64,000 nt of DNA from Flaviramulus multivorans (GTDB lineage: Bacteria; Bacteroidota; Bacteroidia; Flavobacteriales; Flavobacteriaceae). The notes below the pieces were generated by a model. That model worked only from the letters and a program-made list of their open reading frames with translations, was not told where the DNA came from and did not search any database. Where the stretch lies: assembly GCF_021728415.1 (NCBI RefSeq), contig NZ_JAKKDV010000005.1, forward strand, positions 62,001-126,000. The letters run 5' to 3'. A program made the position numbers and the translations under genes. Below, one piece after another: positions 52,899 through 62,752 of the stretch. Positions within the stretch are counted from its first letter, which is position 1, and each line of letters starts with the position of its first letter.

Positions 52899-53885
52899 TT
52901 ATTGTTTTATGAGTTTTTTGGTGACTTGTCCATGTTCAGAAATAAGTTTCACTATATAAATGCCTTTTTTTAAGTTTTCAATATTTATATAATTCTTATT
53001 GATTGAAACAGTTTCTGTTATCACTTCTTTTCCTAAAACATTATATATTATTATATCTAAATCTGATTTGATTGAAAAGTAAACGATATTGTTCTTTACT
53101 GGGTTTGGATAGATTTTTAATTCGAGTTTAGAAAAGTCGTCAGTAGATAAAGTGCTCCATCTATTTTCGGCAGGTGTTCCACCCCAAATTACTGTTGCTA
53201 TGTAGGGGTTGTCTATGAACGGGTTTCTAACTCCTTGTACTCCACTTATTACCTCATTACGTTGGTCTTCAAAGGGAGATACTGGGTCGATAGCATTCCA
53301 CTCTAAAAACAAATTTAAATTACCAACATCTGTAAAAGGTTCATTATATCTTAGGTTAACATACATAATTATTCTAGCAACATCACCTCTCCAGTCATCT
53401 CCAGGATACCATGCGCTTCCAGTTGAACCATAAGTTCCAGAACCAGCCGTGAAAGGGTCGTTTCCTCTATTGGAATTAATACTTATATCACAAGACCTCA
53501 ATAAATGTAAGTCTGCTTCTGTATTTGAATTATCCAATAATGAACGAGGGTATACATGTTCTGTATTAAATGTTTGAGGCGAATAAGAATTTGATCCAGA
53601 TAAATATTCGTTTTCATTTCTACTATCTCCACTGTAAATTAAAATTACATTTGAAGTATTTGACAAATCTTCGTCAGCATTATATAAGTAATCATGTCTA
53701 TCCGAGTAAGTAAGAAAAGTTGAATGTGATGCAATTATTTCTGTAGCTAAATTATTGTATAAATTATTTCCAGTTTCTGAAAAGTCTACACCAGAATAAT
53801 AAGCTTGTAACTCGCTAGGAGGTGTAAGTTGTGCAAAAGCTACTGATGTAATTAGTAAAAGAAATAGAGAGTAAAAGTGTTTCAT
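52899..53885 (-). CDS. Secreted endonuclease I with T9SS sorting domain
   Basis: 328 residues. Signal peptide (about 1-18), an endonuclease I (EndA/Dns-type) domain (about 22-240) with the metal-site motif FNTEHVYPRSLL and ADLHLLRSCD, NSNRGN and DDWRGDVARIIMY, then a type A T9SS sorting domain (about 255-328, LKIYPNPVKNN to KKGIYIVKLISEHGQ). Expected to degrade extracellular DNA for nutrients or to affect biofilm matrix. Unlike E. coli EndA it is exported across the outer membrane. It follows the rsmB-like gene by 5 bp and may be co-transcribed, an odd functional pairing. Confidence 0.92.
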   Translation of the reverse strand: MKHFYSLFLLLITSVAFAQLTPPSELQAYYSGVDFSETGNNLYNNLATEIIASHSTFLTYSDRHDYLYNADEDLSNTSNVILIYSGDSRNENEYLSGSNSYSPQTFNTEHVYPRSLLDNSNTEADLHLLRSCDISINSNRGNDPFTAGSGTYGSTGSAWYPGDDWRGDVARIIMYVNLRYNEPFTDVGNLNLFLEWNAIDPVSPFEDQRNEVISGVQGVRNPFIDNPYIATVIWGGTPAENRWSTLSTDDFSKLELKIYPNPVKNNIVYFSIKSDLDIIIYNVLGKEVITETVSINKNYINIENLKKGIYIVKLISEHGQVTKKLIKQ

Positions 53886-53890
53886 GTAAT

Positions 53891-55105
53891 TTATTGTTTA
53901 CGTTCCAGAAGTGCCATATAAAAACCGTCGTAACCAGATTTATGGGCTAAAACTTTATTGTCTTTTACAAAAGTAAAATTTTTTCCAGTTTCTGATGTTA
54001 AGAATTCATCTACTTGATTTTGATTTTCAGAAGGCAACACCGAACACGTTGCATACACTAATTGTCCGTCAACTTTAACCATTCTGGAGTATTGCTGAAG
54101 TATTTCTTGTTGCGTTGCTTTAATTTTTTCAATAAAATCGGGTTGTAATTTCCATTTTGCATCTGGATTTCTACGTAAAACCCCTAGACCAGAACAAGGT
54201 GCATCAATTAAAACTCTATCGGCTTTATCGTATAGTTTTTTAATAACCTTAGTTGATTCTATAGCTCTGGTTTCAATATTATGAGCACCATTTCTTTTTG
54301 CACGACGTTTTAATTCGTGCAACTTATTAGCATATATATCTAAGGCAATAATTTGCCCTTTGTTTTCCATTAACGACGCAATATGTAGCGTTTTTCCACC
54401 AGCGCCAGCACAAGTATCCACAACTCGCATTCCGGGTTCTACATTCAAAAATTCTGCGACTAATTGCGAAGATGCATCTTGCACCTCAAAAAATCCATTT
54501 TTAAATGCATCGGTAGTAAATACATTCGAGCGTTCCTTTAATTTTAATGCATTGGGATAGTCTTTTAAAAATTCAGTTTCAACATCTAAATCAAAAAGCT
54601 CTGCTTGTAACGCTTCTTTGGTTGTTTTTAAAGTATTAACTCTTAAAATAACATCAGCCTGTTCGTTTAATGCCGCAATTTCTTTAGTCCAAACCGTATT
54701 TCCGAGTTCCTTTTCACCAAGCTCGTCCATCCAATCTGGAATAGATTCTTTAAACTTTCTAATTTTTGACAATTCATCAAATCGTCCTTTTATTTTTCGT
54801 GTTGGTGTGTTTTCAAAATACTTCCAGTCGGGTAGTTTTATGCCTTTTAAAGTTGCCCAAACAGCAAACATGCGCCACAAGTTGTCTCTATCAAAAGGTT
54901 CTTTAACGTCACCAATTTCGGCATATAAACGTTTCCATCGCACTATATCATACGTAGTTTCCGCAACAAAGGCTCTATCTCTTGCTCCCCAACGCTTATC
55001 ACGTTTTAATAGTTGTTGAATAACTTTATCGGCATAGTTCCCCTCATTAAAAATTAAGGTTAATCCATCAATAACCGCAAAGCATAAATTTCTGTGTAAT
55101 CGCAT
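53891..55105 (-). CDS. rsmB: RsmB-like 16S rRNA m5C methyltransferase
   Basis: SAM-dependent NOL1/NOP2/Sun-family enzyme of 404 residues that methylates C5 of a 16S rRNA cytosine (position 967 for RsmB). A short NusB-like helical N-terminus (about 1-130) precedes the Rossmann domain with DTCAGAGGKTLHIASLM, DAPCSGLGVLRRNPD and YATCSVLPSENQ; the Cys in DAPCSG and TCS are the two catalytic cysteines. An in-frame TTG at 55126 lies inside the -7 box and cannot be the start; the ATG at 55105 (MRLHRNLC) is used. Target specificity is inferred. Confidence 0.9.
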   Translation of the reverse strand: MRLHRNLCFAVIDGLTLIFNEGNYADKVIQQLLKRDKRWGARDRAFVAETTYDIVRWKRLYAEIGDVKEPFDRDNLWRMFAVWATLKGIKLPDWKYFENTPTRKIKGRFDELSKIRKFKESIPDWMDELGEKELGNTVWTKEIAALNEQADVILRVNTLKTTKEALQAELFDLDVETEFLKDYPNALKLKERSNVFTTDAFKNGFFEVQDASSQLVAEFLNVEPGMRVVDTCAGAGGKTLHIASLMENKGQIIALDIYANKLHELKRRAKRNGAHNIETRAIESTKVIKKLYDKADRVLIDAPCSGLGVLRRNPDAKWKLQPDFIEKIKATQQEILQQYSRMVKVDGQLVYATCSVLPSENQNQVDEFLTSETGKNFTFVKDNKVLAHKSGYDGFYMALLERKQ

Positions 55106-55123
55106 CTTGTATAAATAAGGCTG

Positions 55124-55131
55124 CAAAGTTA
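55124..55131 (-). promoter_or_regulatory. -7 promoter box of the rsmB-like gene
   Basis: Minus strand TAACTTTG, exact TAnnTTTG, 18 bp before the ATG at 55105. Confidence 0.6.
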
Positions 55132-55209
55132 CGTTTTTAAATGTGTATTTGTTTAAACGTTTATTAGTTTATTGATTTAGCTTTTCTATTTTTAAGGAAA
55201 TTTAAATTT

Positions 55210-56253
55210 ATGAAACAGTTCCTTCTAATTATTGTAGTCATATTATTGATTTTTTCTTGTGGAAAAAAGGAAACATTTAGAGCAAGAAATTTTAGTAAGG
55301 TTGATGTAAAACATCTTTTAGAAGATTCTTTGTTGAATGTTCGGGCTTTAGAAATAAACGAAGGTCGAGTGGTGGCTGTTACATCTGATGGAAGAATTTA
55401 TAGAAGTATTTTAAGCTATATGAATGGTTTTGAAGAAGGCAATTATTGGTCACAAACAGAAGATTCATTAGTCCCAAGTAATTTTAGGTCTATTGCATTT
55501 CAAGGAGATAAAACATTTACTTTATCAATTAGTAGTCCAGCGAAATTATTTTATGATGGATGGCTAGTTTATTATGAAAACCATCCTAACGCTTTTTACG
55601 ATTCTATGGATTTTTGGAATGATGAAGAAGGCATTGCCATTGGCGATTCCACCGATGGTTGTTTGAGTGTTATCATCACCCGAGATGGTGGAAATACATG
55701 GACGAAATTAACTTGTGACGAATTACCAAAAGGCACTGAAAACGAAGGAGCTTTTGCTGCTAGCGATACTAATATTGCTATTGTGGGTGACAATACTTGG
55801 GTAGCTACAACGGCTGGTCGTGTTTATTATTCACCAGATAAAGGGAAAACTTGGGAAGTTTTTGATACGCCAATTATAAAAGAAAAAGATACAGAAGGCA
55901 TTTATTCAATCGATTTTTATGATGCATTAAATGGTTTTGCTATTGGTGGCGATTACACCAAACCCGATGATAATGCTGCCAATAAAATAAAAACTACGGA
56001 TGGTGGAAAAACTTGGCAATTAGTAGCTCAAAACCGAAATCCAGGGTACAGAAGTTGTGTGCAATATATTCCTAAAGGAAATGGTAAAGAGCTTGTCGCC
56101 ATTGGTTTTAAAGGAATAGATTACAGTAATGATGCTGGAGAAACTTGGAAGCATTTAAGTGATGAAGGCTTTTATACCATTCGTTTTTTAAACGATAGTG
56201 TTGCTTATGCCGCTGGTGCCGGAAGAATAAGTAAACTTACTTTTAGAGAATAA
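55210..56253 (+). CDS. Ycf48/BNR-repeat lipoprotein
   Basis: 347 residues with a lipobox signal peptide (LLIFSCGKK, Cys17), then a beta-propeller with repeated BNR/sialidase-type Asp-box units such as TRDGGNTWTKL, SPDKGKTWEVF, TTDGGKTWQLV and SNDAGETWKHL (about 155-320). This resembles the Ycf48/HCF136 fold, but in Bacteroidota these are generic secreted propellers annotated as oxidoreductase or photosystem-like, and no photosystem exists here. Probably a periplasmic binding or scaffold protein. Single gene with a bidirectional terminator. Confidence 0.87.
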   Translation: MKQFLLIIVVILLIFSCGKKETFRARNFSKVDVKHLLEDSLLNVRALEINEGRVVAVTSDGRIYRSILSYMNGFEEGNYWSQTEDSLVPSNFRSIAFQGDKTFTLSISSPAKLFYDGWLVYYENHPNAFYDSMDFWNDEEGIAIGDSTDGCLSVIITRDGGNTWTKLTCDELPKGTENEGAFAASDTNIAIVGDNTWVATTAGRVYYSPDKGKTWEVFDTPIIKEKDTEGIYSIDFYDALNGFAIGGDYTKPDDNAANKIKTTDGGKTWQLVAQNRNPGYRSCVQYIPKGNGKELVAIGFKGIDYSNDAGETWKHLSDEGFYTIRFLNDSVAYAAGAGRISKLTFRE

Positions 56254-56254
56254 A

Positions 56255-56278
56255 AAAAGGAGCTAAGTAGCTCCTTTT
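56255..56278. terminator. Bidirectional terminator
   Basis: Arms AAAAGGAGCTA (56255-56265) and TAGCTCCTTTT (56268-56278) with a 2-nt loop, between convergent genes ending at 56253 and 56282. Confidence 0.88.
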
Positions 56279-56281
56279 AAT

Positions 56282-56728
56282 TTATGGTTTTTTACCATCG
56301 TGTTTCATTTTTTTCCACTGATCAAATAGTTTCTTTTTAAAATCTTCTTCAGCTATTTTCAGTAAGAGTATTTTTTTTGGTGAAATTATTTTTTTTAGTT
56401 TCACATTTAGCTTAACTTCTTCTTCATGTAATTTGTTTTCAGCACTTGCAATCTCTTCTAAAAGTTCACTGGCTCTTTTATCGGTAAGTGTAGCGATGTT
56501 GTTTTTTATTTCACGACGAATATTTCTTAAATCTTCATATTTAATCTTACCAGTAATATCGTCATAAGCATTATAAACGGGCCAAAATTTTTGCGCTTCT
56601 TCTTGTGTTAATTCTAATCTTTCGGTTATAAAAGACACTTTTAGTGCTTTAATTCTATCTTTTTTACTTTGGGAAAAAGCGCTCAAAGCTATTAATAAAG
56701 CAATAATAGGGAGTATTATTTTTTTCAT
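56282..56728 (-). CDS. Spy/CpxP-like periplasmic protein of an ECF sigma operon
   Basis: 148-residue exported protein with signal peptide (about 1-20, ending LSAFSQ) and an almost all-helical, charged mature part including TERLELTQEEAQKFWPVYNAYDD, resembling Spy/CpxP-type chaperones and the flavobacterial proteins annotated as sensors of ECF sigma factors. Third gene of the sigma/anti-sigma operon. The frame opens at 56746 inside the preceding gene, but that would put six residues before the signal peptide; the ATG at 56728, 10 bp after the upstream stop, is preferred. A stress-sensing role is inferred from context. Confidence 0.82.
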   Translation of the reverse strand: MKKIILPIIALLIALSAFSQSKKDRIKALKVSFITERLELTQEEAQKFWPVYNAYDDITGKIKYEDLRNIRREIKNNIATLTDKRASELLEEIASAENKLHEEEVKLNVKLKKIISPKKILLLKIAEEDFKKKLFDQWKKMKHDGKKP

Positions 56729-56738
56729 AAGGTCTGTT

Positions 56739-57236
56739 TTATTCATTTACTAAGTCTCCAATATCTAAATTATTTAATAAATAGTTTTCGATATTTTCAT
56801 TGTCAAAATTATAGTCAATAAAATCTTCTTCTTTTAAATCTTCTTCTGATAATAAAGATGCTATTTCATACGAGCCATAATCTTCAGCTATTATATAATT
56901 TTCTACGGTTTCTGTATCCAATTTATTCCAACCAGCGTCTTTATTAAAAATGGATAAATTAAACAATAGTAAAATGGCTGCTGCAATACTAGAAACGTAG
57001 ATTACCGTACGTTTGTTAAATAGTGAAATAACTTTTGATGATTCTTGTTCTGAAACATTTGTAATAATACGTTTTTCTAAAGCTTCAAAATACCCTTTTG
57101 GGACATTAAAACCAGGGTTTTTAATGGTTTCCTTAAGCTTAATTTCGCTCAATATAACATCGTCAAGATTAGCAAAGTAATCTTTTGGTGTTTTAAAACC
57201 AGTTTTTTTAATGTTATGTAAGTTATTTTTATCCAT
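56739..57236 (-). CDS. Probable anti-sigma factor, single-pass membrane protein
   Basis: 165 residues. The N-terminal half contains two similar motifs (FKTPKDYFANLDDVILSEI and FNVPKGYFEALEKRIITNV, about 13-55), then a transmembrane helix (about 75-95, VIYVSSIAAAILLLFNLSIF) and an acidic C-terminus with SLLSEEDLKEEDFIDY. The repeated FxxPxxYF motif is common in Bacteroidota proteins that follow ECF sigma genes. It lies between the sigma factor gene (33 bp) and the Spy-like gene; an anti-sigma role is inferred from position and topology. Confidence 0.75.
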   Translation of the reverse strand: MDKNNLHNIKKTGFKTPKDYFANLDDVILSEIKLKETIKNPGFNVPKGYFEALEKRIITNVSEQESSKVISLFNKRTVIYVSSIAAAILLLFNLSIFNKDAGWNKLDTETVENYIIAEDYGSYEIASLLSEEDLKEEDFIDYNFDNENIENYLLNNLDIGDLVNE

Positions 57237-57269
57237 CCTATTATTAAGACTGTTTTTTTTATTAAAGGT

Positions 57270-57812
57270 TTAATCTTTAGTTAAATAGCTTTCAATTTTT
57301 TTTACCGCTAAATGATAAGAAGCCTTTAATGCACCTTCACTTGTTTCTAATATTTCAGACATATCGGAGTATTTAATGTTCTCAAAGTATTTCATATTAA
57401 AAACCAATTGTTGTTTTTCTGGTAATGTGGCTATAGCCTTTTGTAGCTTTAACTGAATTTCATCACCTTCAAAATATACATCAGAAGCTAAATTAGTTAT
57501 CGCCAATTGTTGTACCTCTTCGTTAGTTATTTGCAATTGTTTTGCTTTGTTGTTTATAAAAGTAATAGACTCATTAGTTGCAATGCGATACATCCAAGAA
57601 TACAATTTACTGTCGCCTTTAAACCCGTTAATGTTTTTAAAAATTTTTATAAATGTATTTTGAAGCACATCATCGGCATCGTCATGCGATTTAACAATAT
57701 TTCGTATATGCCAATACAAGCGCTCTTTGTAAAGCGTTAAAAGGGCTTTAAAGGCTTGATTTTTATGGGTTTCTGACTTTAATTGTTCTAACAGTTCTAA
57801 TTCGTCTGTCAC
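57270..57812 (-). CDS. ECF RNA polymerase sigma factor
   Basis: 180-residue group 4 sigma factor: region 2 (about 25-90, including SHDDADDVLQNTFIKIFKNI and SWMYRIATNESITFI) and region 4 (about 125-178, LPEKQQLVFNMKYFENIKYS then EILETSEGALKASYHLAVKK). The first codon is GTG; there is no in-frame ATG upstream before a stop. It heads a three-gene unit with a membrane anti-sigma candidate and a Spy-like protein, suggesting an envelope-stress system. The start codon lies in a 14-bp palindrome, CAAAATATATTTTG. Confidence 0.92.
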   Translation of the reverse strand: MTDELELLEQLKSETHKNQAFKALLTLYKERLYWHIRNIVKSHDDADDVLQNTFIKIFKNINGFKGDSKLYSWMYRIATNESITFINNKAKQLQITNEEVQQLAITNLASDVYFEGDEIQLKLQKAIATLPEKQQLVFNMKYFENIKYSDMSEILETSEGALKASYHLAVKKIESYLTKD

Positions 57813-58050
57813 AAAATATATTTTGTATTTAGACTAATAAATATACTAAAAGTTTAATCAAAATTATTTTCATTCTTTTGGTAATATTGTAACCTTTTGA
57901 TATACAGAGATATAAATATTAAAACATCGATAAAGTGTAATTAAAATACGATTAAATGCATTTTTTCTTGTAAGATTAGTTTTTATGATTTATGTTTGTA
58001 CCAGAAACCTACTTATGTTGTTAGTCGTCCCCAAGTCTAACAAAAACAAA

Positions 58051-58085
58051 AAAAAGGATAGATGCCCAAATCTCTATCCTTTTTT
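58051..58085 (-). terminator. Terminator of the MsbA-like ABC gene
   Basis: Arms AAAAAGGATAGA (58051-58062) and TCTATCCTTTTT (58073-58084) with a 10-nt loop, 20 bp after the stop. The remaining spacer 57813-58050 holds the sigma operon promoter region and shows no gene. Confidence 0.88.
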
Positions 58086-58105
58086 AATTTTATAAAGTTA
58101 GGTGT

Positions 58106-59935
58106 TTACTCAAAACTTTGCATATCCACAAGCTTTTTATACACCCCATTTTTTTCAATAAGTTCGTTATGTTTTCCTTGTTCTACAATTTCACCTTTGT
58201 TAAGAACAATAATTTCGTCAGCATTTTGGATGGTAGATAACCTATGAGCAATTACAATTGAGGTTCTGTTTTTCATCATATTTTCTAAAGCTGCCTGTAC
58301 TAAACGTTCGCTTTCGGTGTCTAAAGCTGAGGTTGCCTCATCTAGAATCATAATAGGAGGACTTTTTAGAACCGCCCGGGCAATACTTAAACGTTGTTTT
58401 TGTCCGCCAGAAAGCTTGTTTCCAGCGTCACCAATATTAGTTTCAATTGTATTTGGTAAATCTTTTACAAATTCCCAAGCGTTAGCAACTTTTAAGGCTT
58501 CAATAATATCTTCGTCTGACGCTTTTTCATTACCTAATTTTAAATTGTTCTTAATACTGTCGTTAAACAAAATAGCATCTTGGGTAACAATACCTAACTG
58601 TTTACGTAGCGAAGCGATGGTTAAATCACGAATATCAACACCATCTATTAAAATTGCGCCTTTATTAACATCATAAAAGCGTGTAACTAGGTTAGCTAGC
58701 GTTGATTTTCCACTTCCAGATTGCCCAACAAAAGCTATCTTTTTTCCCTTAGGGATGGTTAACGAGAAATCTTTTAAAACATACTCGTTTTCATATTTAA
58801 ATGATATGTTTTTAAATTCAATTTCAGAATTAAATCCATCTTTGATTATGGCGTTTTCTTTATCTTTTAGTGGGTTTGGTGTGTCAATTATTTCTTGAAT
58901 TCGTTCTGCAGCGGCATTCCCTTTTTTAATGTTATAGAGGCCACGTGAAATAGCTTTTGCAGGTGTTAGAATATTATATGAAAGACCCATATACACTAAA
59001 AATGTACTACCATCTAGATTGGCATCGCCTCCTAATACTAAATTCCCTCCGTACCATAAAATTACAGCAATCATACAGATTCCTAAAAATTCACTTGCTG
59101 GAGATGCTAAGTTTTGACGATTTAATAGCTTATTTGAAAAGTGATAAAAACGGGATGTAGATTCTTGAAATTTTTCATTGAATTTATCTTCAGCATTAAA
59201 GCCTTTAATAATTCGTAAACCCGTTAATGTTTCTTCTAAGGTAGATAAAAAAGTACCTTGCTCTTTTTGAACCCTATCTGATTTTCGTTTTAAACTTTTG
59301 CCAATTCTTGATATTATAATACCCATTACTGGAATAAACACAAAAACAAATAGCGTAAGTTTTGCGCTTATAATAAGCATCGCTGTAATAGTAAATATAA
59401 TAGTTAATGGTTCTCTAACCAGAAGTTCTAAAACAGATAAAAAGGAGTATTGCAACTCTAAAACATCACTAGTTACTCTTGATAAAATATCACCTTTGCG
59501 TTGTTCAGAGAAATATGATAAAGGTAAATCAACGGTTTTTTTATAAACCTTATTTCTTAGATCTCTAATCACACCATTTCTCAAGAACACTAGAAAATAA
59601 TTAGCGAGATAAGCAAATACATTTTTTAGCAAAAACATGATTATAATAAGACCTACAACAAATATGAGCGCTTTTGATTTATCACCACCTGTAAATTGAT
59701 TCATTTCATAAGCTAAATAATTTTCAGCGTAGTGTCCTATTTCCATAAGGCCTTCATAAACTGGTTTAGAGGTTGGAGCAACTTTGTCTTTTTCAAAAAT
59801 AACATCAAGCATTGGCTTTAATGCTATAAAAGAAAGTGTACCGAATAAAGCAAAAAACACATTAGAAATAATGTGTCCTATAGCATAACTTTTATACGGT
59901 TTTGCGTATTTTAAAATATTATAAAAATGGTTCAT
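58106..59935 (-). CDS. MsbA-like ABC exporter
   Basis: 609-residue half-transporter: six membrane helices (about 20-345) and a nucleotide-binding domain (about 370-605) with fully canonical motifs, Walker A GQSGSGKST, Q-loop TQDAILF, signature LSGGQKQR, Walker B MILDEATS and H-loop IAHRLST. In Bacteroidota this type is annotated as lipid A or multidrug exporter; substrate is not determinable. It overlaps the phosphohexomutase gene by one base (TAATG), so both are co-transcribed. Its intact motifs contrast with the degenerate exporter at 9543-11213. Confidence 0.93.
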   Translation of the reverse strand: MNHFYNILKYAKPYKSYAIGHIISNVFFALFGTLSFIALKPMLDVIFEKDKVAPTSKPVYEGLMEIGHYAENYLAYEMNQFTGGDKSKALIFVVGLIIIMFLLKNVFAYLANYFLVFLRNGVIRDLRNKVYKKTVDLPLSYFSEQRKGDILSRVTSDVLELQYSFLSVLELLVREPLTIIFTITAMLIISAKLTLFVFVFIPVMGIIISRIGKSLKRKSDRVQKEQGTFLSTLEETLTGLRIIKGFNAEDKFNEKFQESTSRFYHFSNKLLNRQNLASPASEFLGICMIAVILWYGGNLVLGGDANLDGSTFLVYMGLSYNILTPAKAISRGLYNIKKGNAAAERIQEIIDTPNPLKDKENAIIKDGFNSEIEFKNISFKYENEYVLKDFSLTIPKGKKIAFVGQSGSGKSTLANLVTRFYDVNKGAILIDGVDIRDLTIASLRKQLGIVTQDAILFNDSIKNNLKLGNEKASDEDIIEALKVANAWEFVKDLPNTIETNIGDAGNKLSGGQKQRLSIARAVLKSPPIMILDEATSALDTESERLVQAALENMMKNRTSIVIAHRLSTIQNADEIIVLNKGEIVEQGKHNELIEKNGVYKKLVDMQSFE

Positions 59936-61665
59936 TAAATAAGGTTCATGTCTTTTAAAATGGCTTCTGCTTTAGCATCCAACTGTTTTTCTGTTTCTTT
60001 AAAATTATCAACCGATTTTAATGTAGTATTTACGCTTACATAAAATTTTATCTTTGGCTCGGTACCACTTGGTCTTAAAGCTACTTGACTGCCATCTTCA
60101 AGATAATAGATAATAACGTTTGATTTTGGTATATCAATTTTAGATTTTTCACCTGTTAGCATATTTTTAGACACAGATAAATCATAATCTTCAATTTTAG
60201 TCACTTTAGTTCCGTTTACTATTTTAACTGGGTTTTCACGAGCATCGGTCATCATCTGTTGTATTTCCTGTGCGCCCTCAATACCTTTTTTAGTAAGTGA
60301 TACTAATTTTTCTTTATAGCAACCATGCTCAACATAAAGCTTTAAAAGTTCTTTGTAAAAAGAACTACCGTTTGACTTTGAAATGGCAGCTATTTCACAA
60401 GCTAAAAGGGTAGAGGTTACAGCATCCTTATCGCGAACAAAATCACCAACCATATAGCCAAAACTTTCTTCACCGCCACCAATAAAGCTTAGCTCAGGAA
60501 AGTCCTTAATTAACTTAGCTATCCATTTAAAACCTGTTAGTACAATTTTACTATCTACACCATAAGCATTGGCAAGTTTAGTTAACATGGGTGTAGAAAC
60601 TATTGTAGAAGCAATAAATTCTTTTCCTTTTATTTTACCATCGGCTTTCCATTGTTTTAATAGAAAATCGGTCATCATCAACATGGTTTGGTTGCCATTA
60701 AGTAATTGTAACTCATTTTCAGAGTTTCGTACTGCTACACCTAAGCGGTCACAATCAGGATCGGTACCAATTACAATATCAGCGTTTACTTTTTTAGCTA
60801 GTTCTAGAGCCATTTTAAGTGCAGCTGGCTCCTCTGGGTTTGGTGATGCAACTGTTGGAAAATCTCCATTTGGAACTTCTTGTTCTTTTACAATATGTAC
60901 ATTTTTAAAGCCTGCTCGTTTTAATGTTTCAGGAACAGCGGTAATTGAGGTTCCGTGAAGGGATGTGAATACGATGGTTAAATCGTCTTTAGCGGCTTGA
61001 GTTGCTCCAACACTACCATTTTTAACAGATGCATCTATAAAAACATTATCAACATCTTTTCCTATATAATGAATGAGTTTATCGTTAGGTTGAAACTTAA
61101 TATCTCCATATTTTAAATTGTCTATAACTTCTATAATTTCGCCGTCTTGCGGTGGTACTAATTGACCACCATCTTGCCAATAAACCTTATAACCGTTGTA
61201 TTCAGGTGGATTGTGAGATGCAGTTAATACAATTCCACAATGACAATTTAAATGCTTTACTGCAAATGATAGTTCTGGTGTAGGGCGTAAATCTTCAAAC
61301 AAATAAACTTCAATGCCGTTTGCTGAAAATACATCGGCAACCACTTTAGCAAGTGTTTTACTATTATGTCTACAGTCATACGCAATTACAGCTTTTGGTG
61401 TTTGGTTTGGAAACGCTTTATTTAAATAATTGCTTAAGCCTTGGGTGCTTTTTCCCAATGTATATTTATTAATACGATTAGTTCCAACTCCCATAATACC
61501 ACGCATTCCACCAGTACCAAATTCTAAATCTTTGTAAAAACTTTCTTGTATATCTTTTGGGTTATTGGCTATGCTTTCTTTAATAGTATTTTGTGTTTCA
61601 CTATCAAAAACTGGTGTTAACCAAGTATTAATTCGGTCTAAAATTTTTGGCTCAATGTGTATCAT
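59935..61665 (-). CDS. Phosphoglucomutase/phosphomannomutase family enzyme
   Basis: Phosphohexomutase of 576 residues, interconverting hexose 1- and 6-phosphates for glycan precursors. The phosphoserine loop [13 protein letters not shown] (about 147-159), metal loop DPDCDRLGV, sugar loop GGEESFGY and C-terminal phosphate-binding [12 protein letters not shown] are all present. The length fits the PGM2-like bacterial subgroup. It precedes the ABC exporter gene with one-base overlap. Glucose versus mannose preference is not visible. Confidence 0.95.
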   Translation of the reverse strand: MIHIEPKILDRINTWLTPVFDSETQNTIKESIANNPKDIQESFYKDLEFGTGGMRGIMGVGTNRINKYTLGKSTQGLSNYLNKAFPNQTPKAVIAYDCRHNSKTLAKVVADVFSANGIEVYLFEDLRPTPELSFAVKHLNCHCGIVLTASHNPPEYNGYKVYWQDGGQLVPPQDGEIIEVIDNLKYGDIKFQPNDKLIHYIGKDVDNVFIDASVKNGSVGATQAAKDDLTIVFTSLHGTSITAVPETLKRAGFKNVHIVKEQEVPNGDFPTVASPNPEEPAALKMALELAKKVNADIVIGTDPDCDRLGVAVRNSENELQLLNGNQTMLMMTDFLLKQWKADGKIKGKEFIASTIVSTPMLTKLANAYGVDSKIVLTGFKWIAKLIKDFPELSFIGGGEESFGYMVGDFVRDKDAVTSTLLACEIAAISKSNGSSFYKELLKLYVEHGCYKEKLVSLTKKGIEGAQEIQQMMTDARENPVKIVNGTKVTKIEDYDLSVSKNMLTGEKSKIDIPKSNVIIYYLEDGSQVALRPSGTEPKIKFYVSVNTTLKSVDNFKETEKQLDAKAEAILKDMNLI

Positions 61666-61689
61666 AATGCGTTAATTAATATAATTTTT

Positions 61690-61697
61690 CAAAAGTA
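61690..61697 (-). promoter_or_regulatory. -7 promoter box of the mutase-ABC operon
   Basis: Minus strand TACTTTTG, exact TAnnTTTG, 24 bp before the mutase start. Confidence 0.6.
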
Positions 61698-61763
61698 AAG
61701 GATAGAATTGGAGTAATACTTAAAGTTTCTCGTTTCGATTGAAACGAAACTACATTAAATTTA

Positions 61764-62714
61764 CTAATTTAAATTTAATTCATCCTTAATTAAATATCGT
61801 TTTTTGTCAGGTCTATTTCGTAAAACAATTTCGCCTAAAAATCCAGCAACAAAAAATTGTGTGCCAATAATCATAGTAGAAAGTGCAATGTAGAATTGTG
61901 GGCGTTGAGTTATTAATCTACCGCTTGGGTTTAAAAATAACTTGTCAACACCTAAATATAATGCAAAACCAAATCCAATTGCAAACATAATAACACCTAA
62001 GGCGCCAAATAAATGCATAGGACGTTTGCCAAAACGCGATAAAAACCAGATAGTAATTAAATCAAGGAAACCATGAATAAAGCGATTCATTCCAAATTTT
62101 GTTTCGCCATATTTTCTGGCTTGATGTTGAACTATTTTTTCACTAATTTTTGTAAAACCAGCATTTTTTGAAAGCACTGGAATGTAGCGATGCATTTCAC
62201 CATTAACATCTATGTTTTTTACAACATCTATATGGTAAGCTTTTAAGCCACAATTAAAATCATGAAGTTTAACTCCTGATGTTTTTCTTGCTGCCCAATT
62301 AAAAAGTTTTGAAGGTAAATTTTTAGAAATAACAGAGTCGTAGCGTTTCTTTTTCCAACCCGATACTAAATCGAAGCCATCGTTTACTATCATACTGTAA
62401 AGTTCAGGAATTTCGTCTGGGTTATCTTGTAAATCGGCATCCATGGTAATAACCACATCGCCTTGAGCTTTTTCAAAGCCAGCATGTAAGGCTTGTGATT
62501 TACCAAAGTTTTTTAAAAACCGAATGCCTTTAACCGATTTGTTTTTTTCTGAAAGTTGAGCAATTGTTTTCCAAGAATCATCGGTACTGCCATCATCAAT
62601 GAAAATGATTTCATATGAAAAATGATTGGATTGCATAACTTTTGCAATCCAATCATGTAATTCTGTTAAAGAGTCTTGTTCGTTGAGTAGTGGTATGACT
62701 ACTGATATATTCAT
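61764..62714 (-). CDS. Family 2 glycosyltransferase (DPM1/GtrB-like)
   Basis: 316-residue membrane glycosyltransferase likely moving a sugar from a nucleotide donor to a polyprenyl phosphate. The GT-A domain starts VVIPLLNEQDSLTEL, has FIDDGSTDDSW and the DxD-type DADLQDNPDE (about 92-101), and ends near 230; two membrane helices follow (about 232-256 and 266-290), as in GtrB/ArnC-type enzymes. It probably feeds lipid-linked sugars into envelope glycans. Single gene between DUF4199 and the mutase operon. Confidence 0.9.
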   Translation of the reverse strand: MNISVVIPLLNEQDSLTELHDWIAKVMQSNHFSYEIIFIDDGSTDDSWKTIAQLSEKNKSVKGIRFLKNFGKSQALHAGFEKAQGDVVITMDADLQDNPDEIPELYSMIVNDGFDLVSGWKKKRYDSVISKNLPSKLFNWAARKTSGVKLHDFNCGLKAYHIDVVKNIDVNGEMHRYIPVLSKNAGFTKISEKIVQHQARKYGETKFGMNRFIHGFLDLITIWFLSRFGKRPMHLFGALGVIMFAIGFGFALYLGVDKLFLNPSGRLITQRPQFYIALSTMIIGTQFFVAGFLGEIVLRNRPDKKRYLIKDELNLN

Positions 62715-62752
62715 TTAAGTATTTTCAAATATTATTTTCAAAAATACTGAAT

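Noticed and set aside
61720-61755. Imperfect hairpin (AGTTTC...GTTTC / GAAACGAAACT) after the glycosyltransferase gene
   Set aside because: No U tract on the minus strand and unequal arms; too weak to call a terminator.
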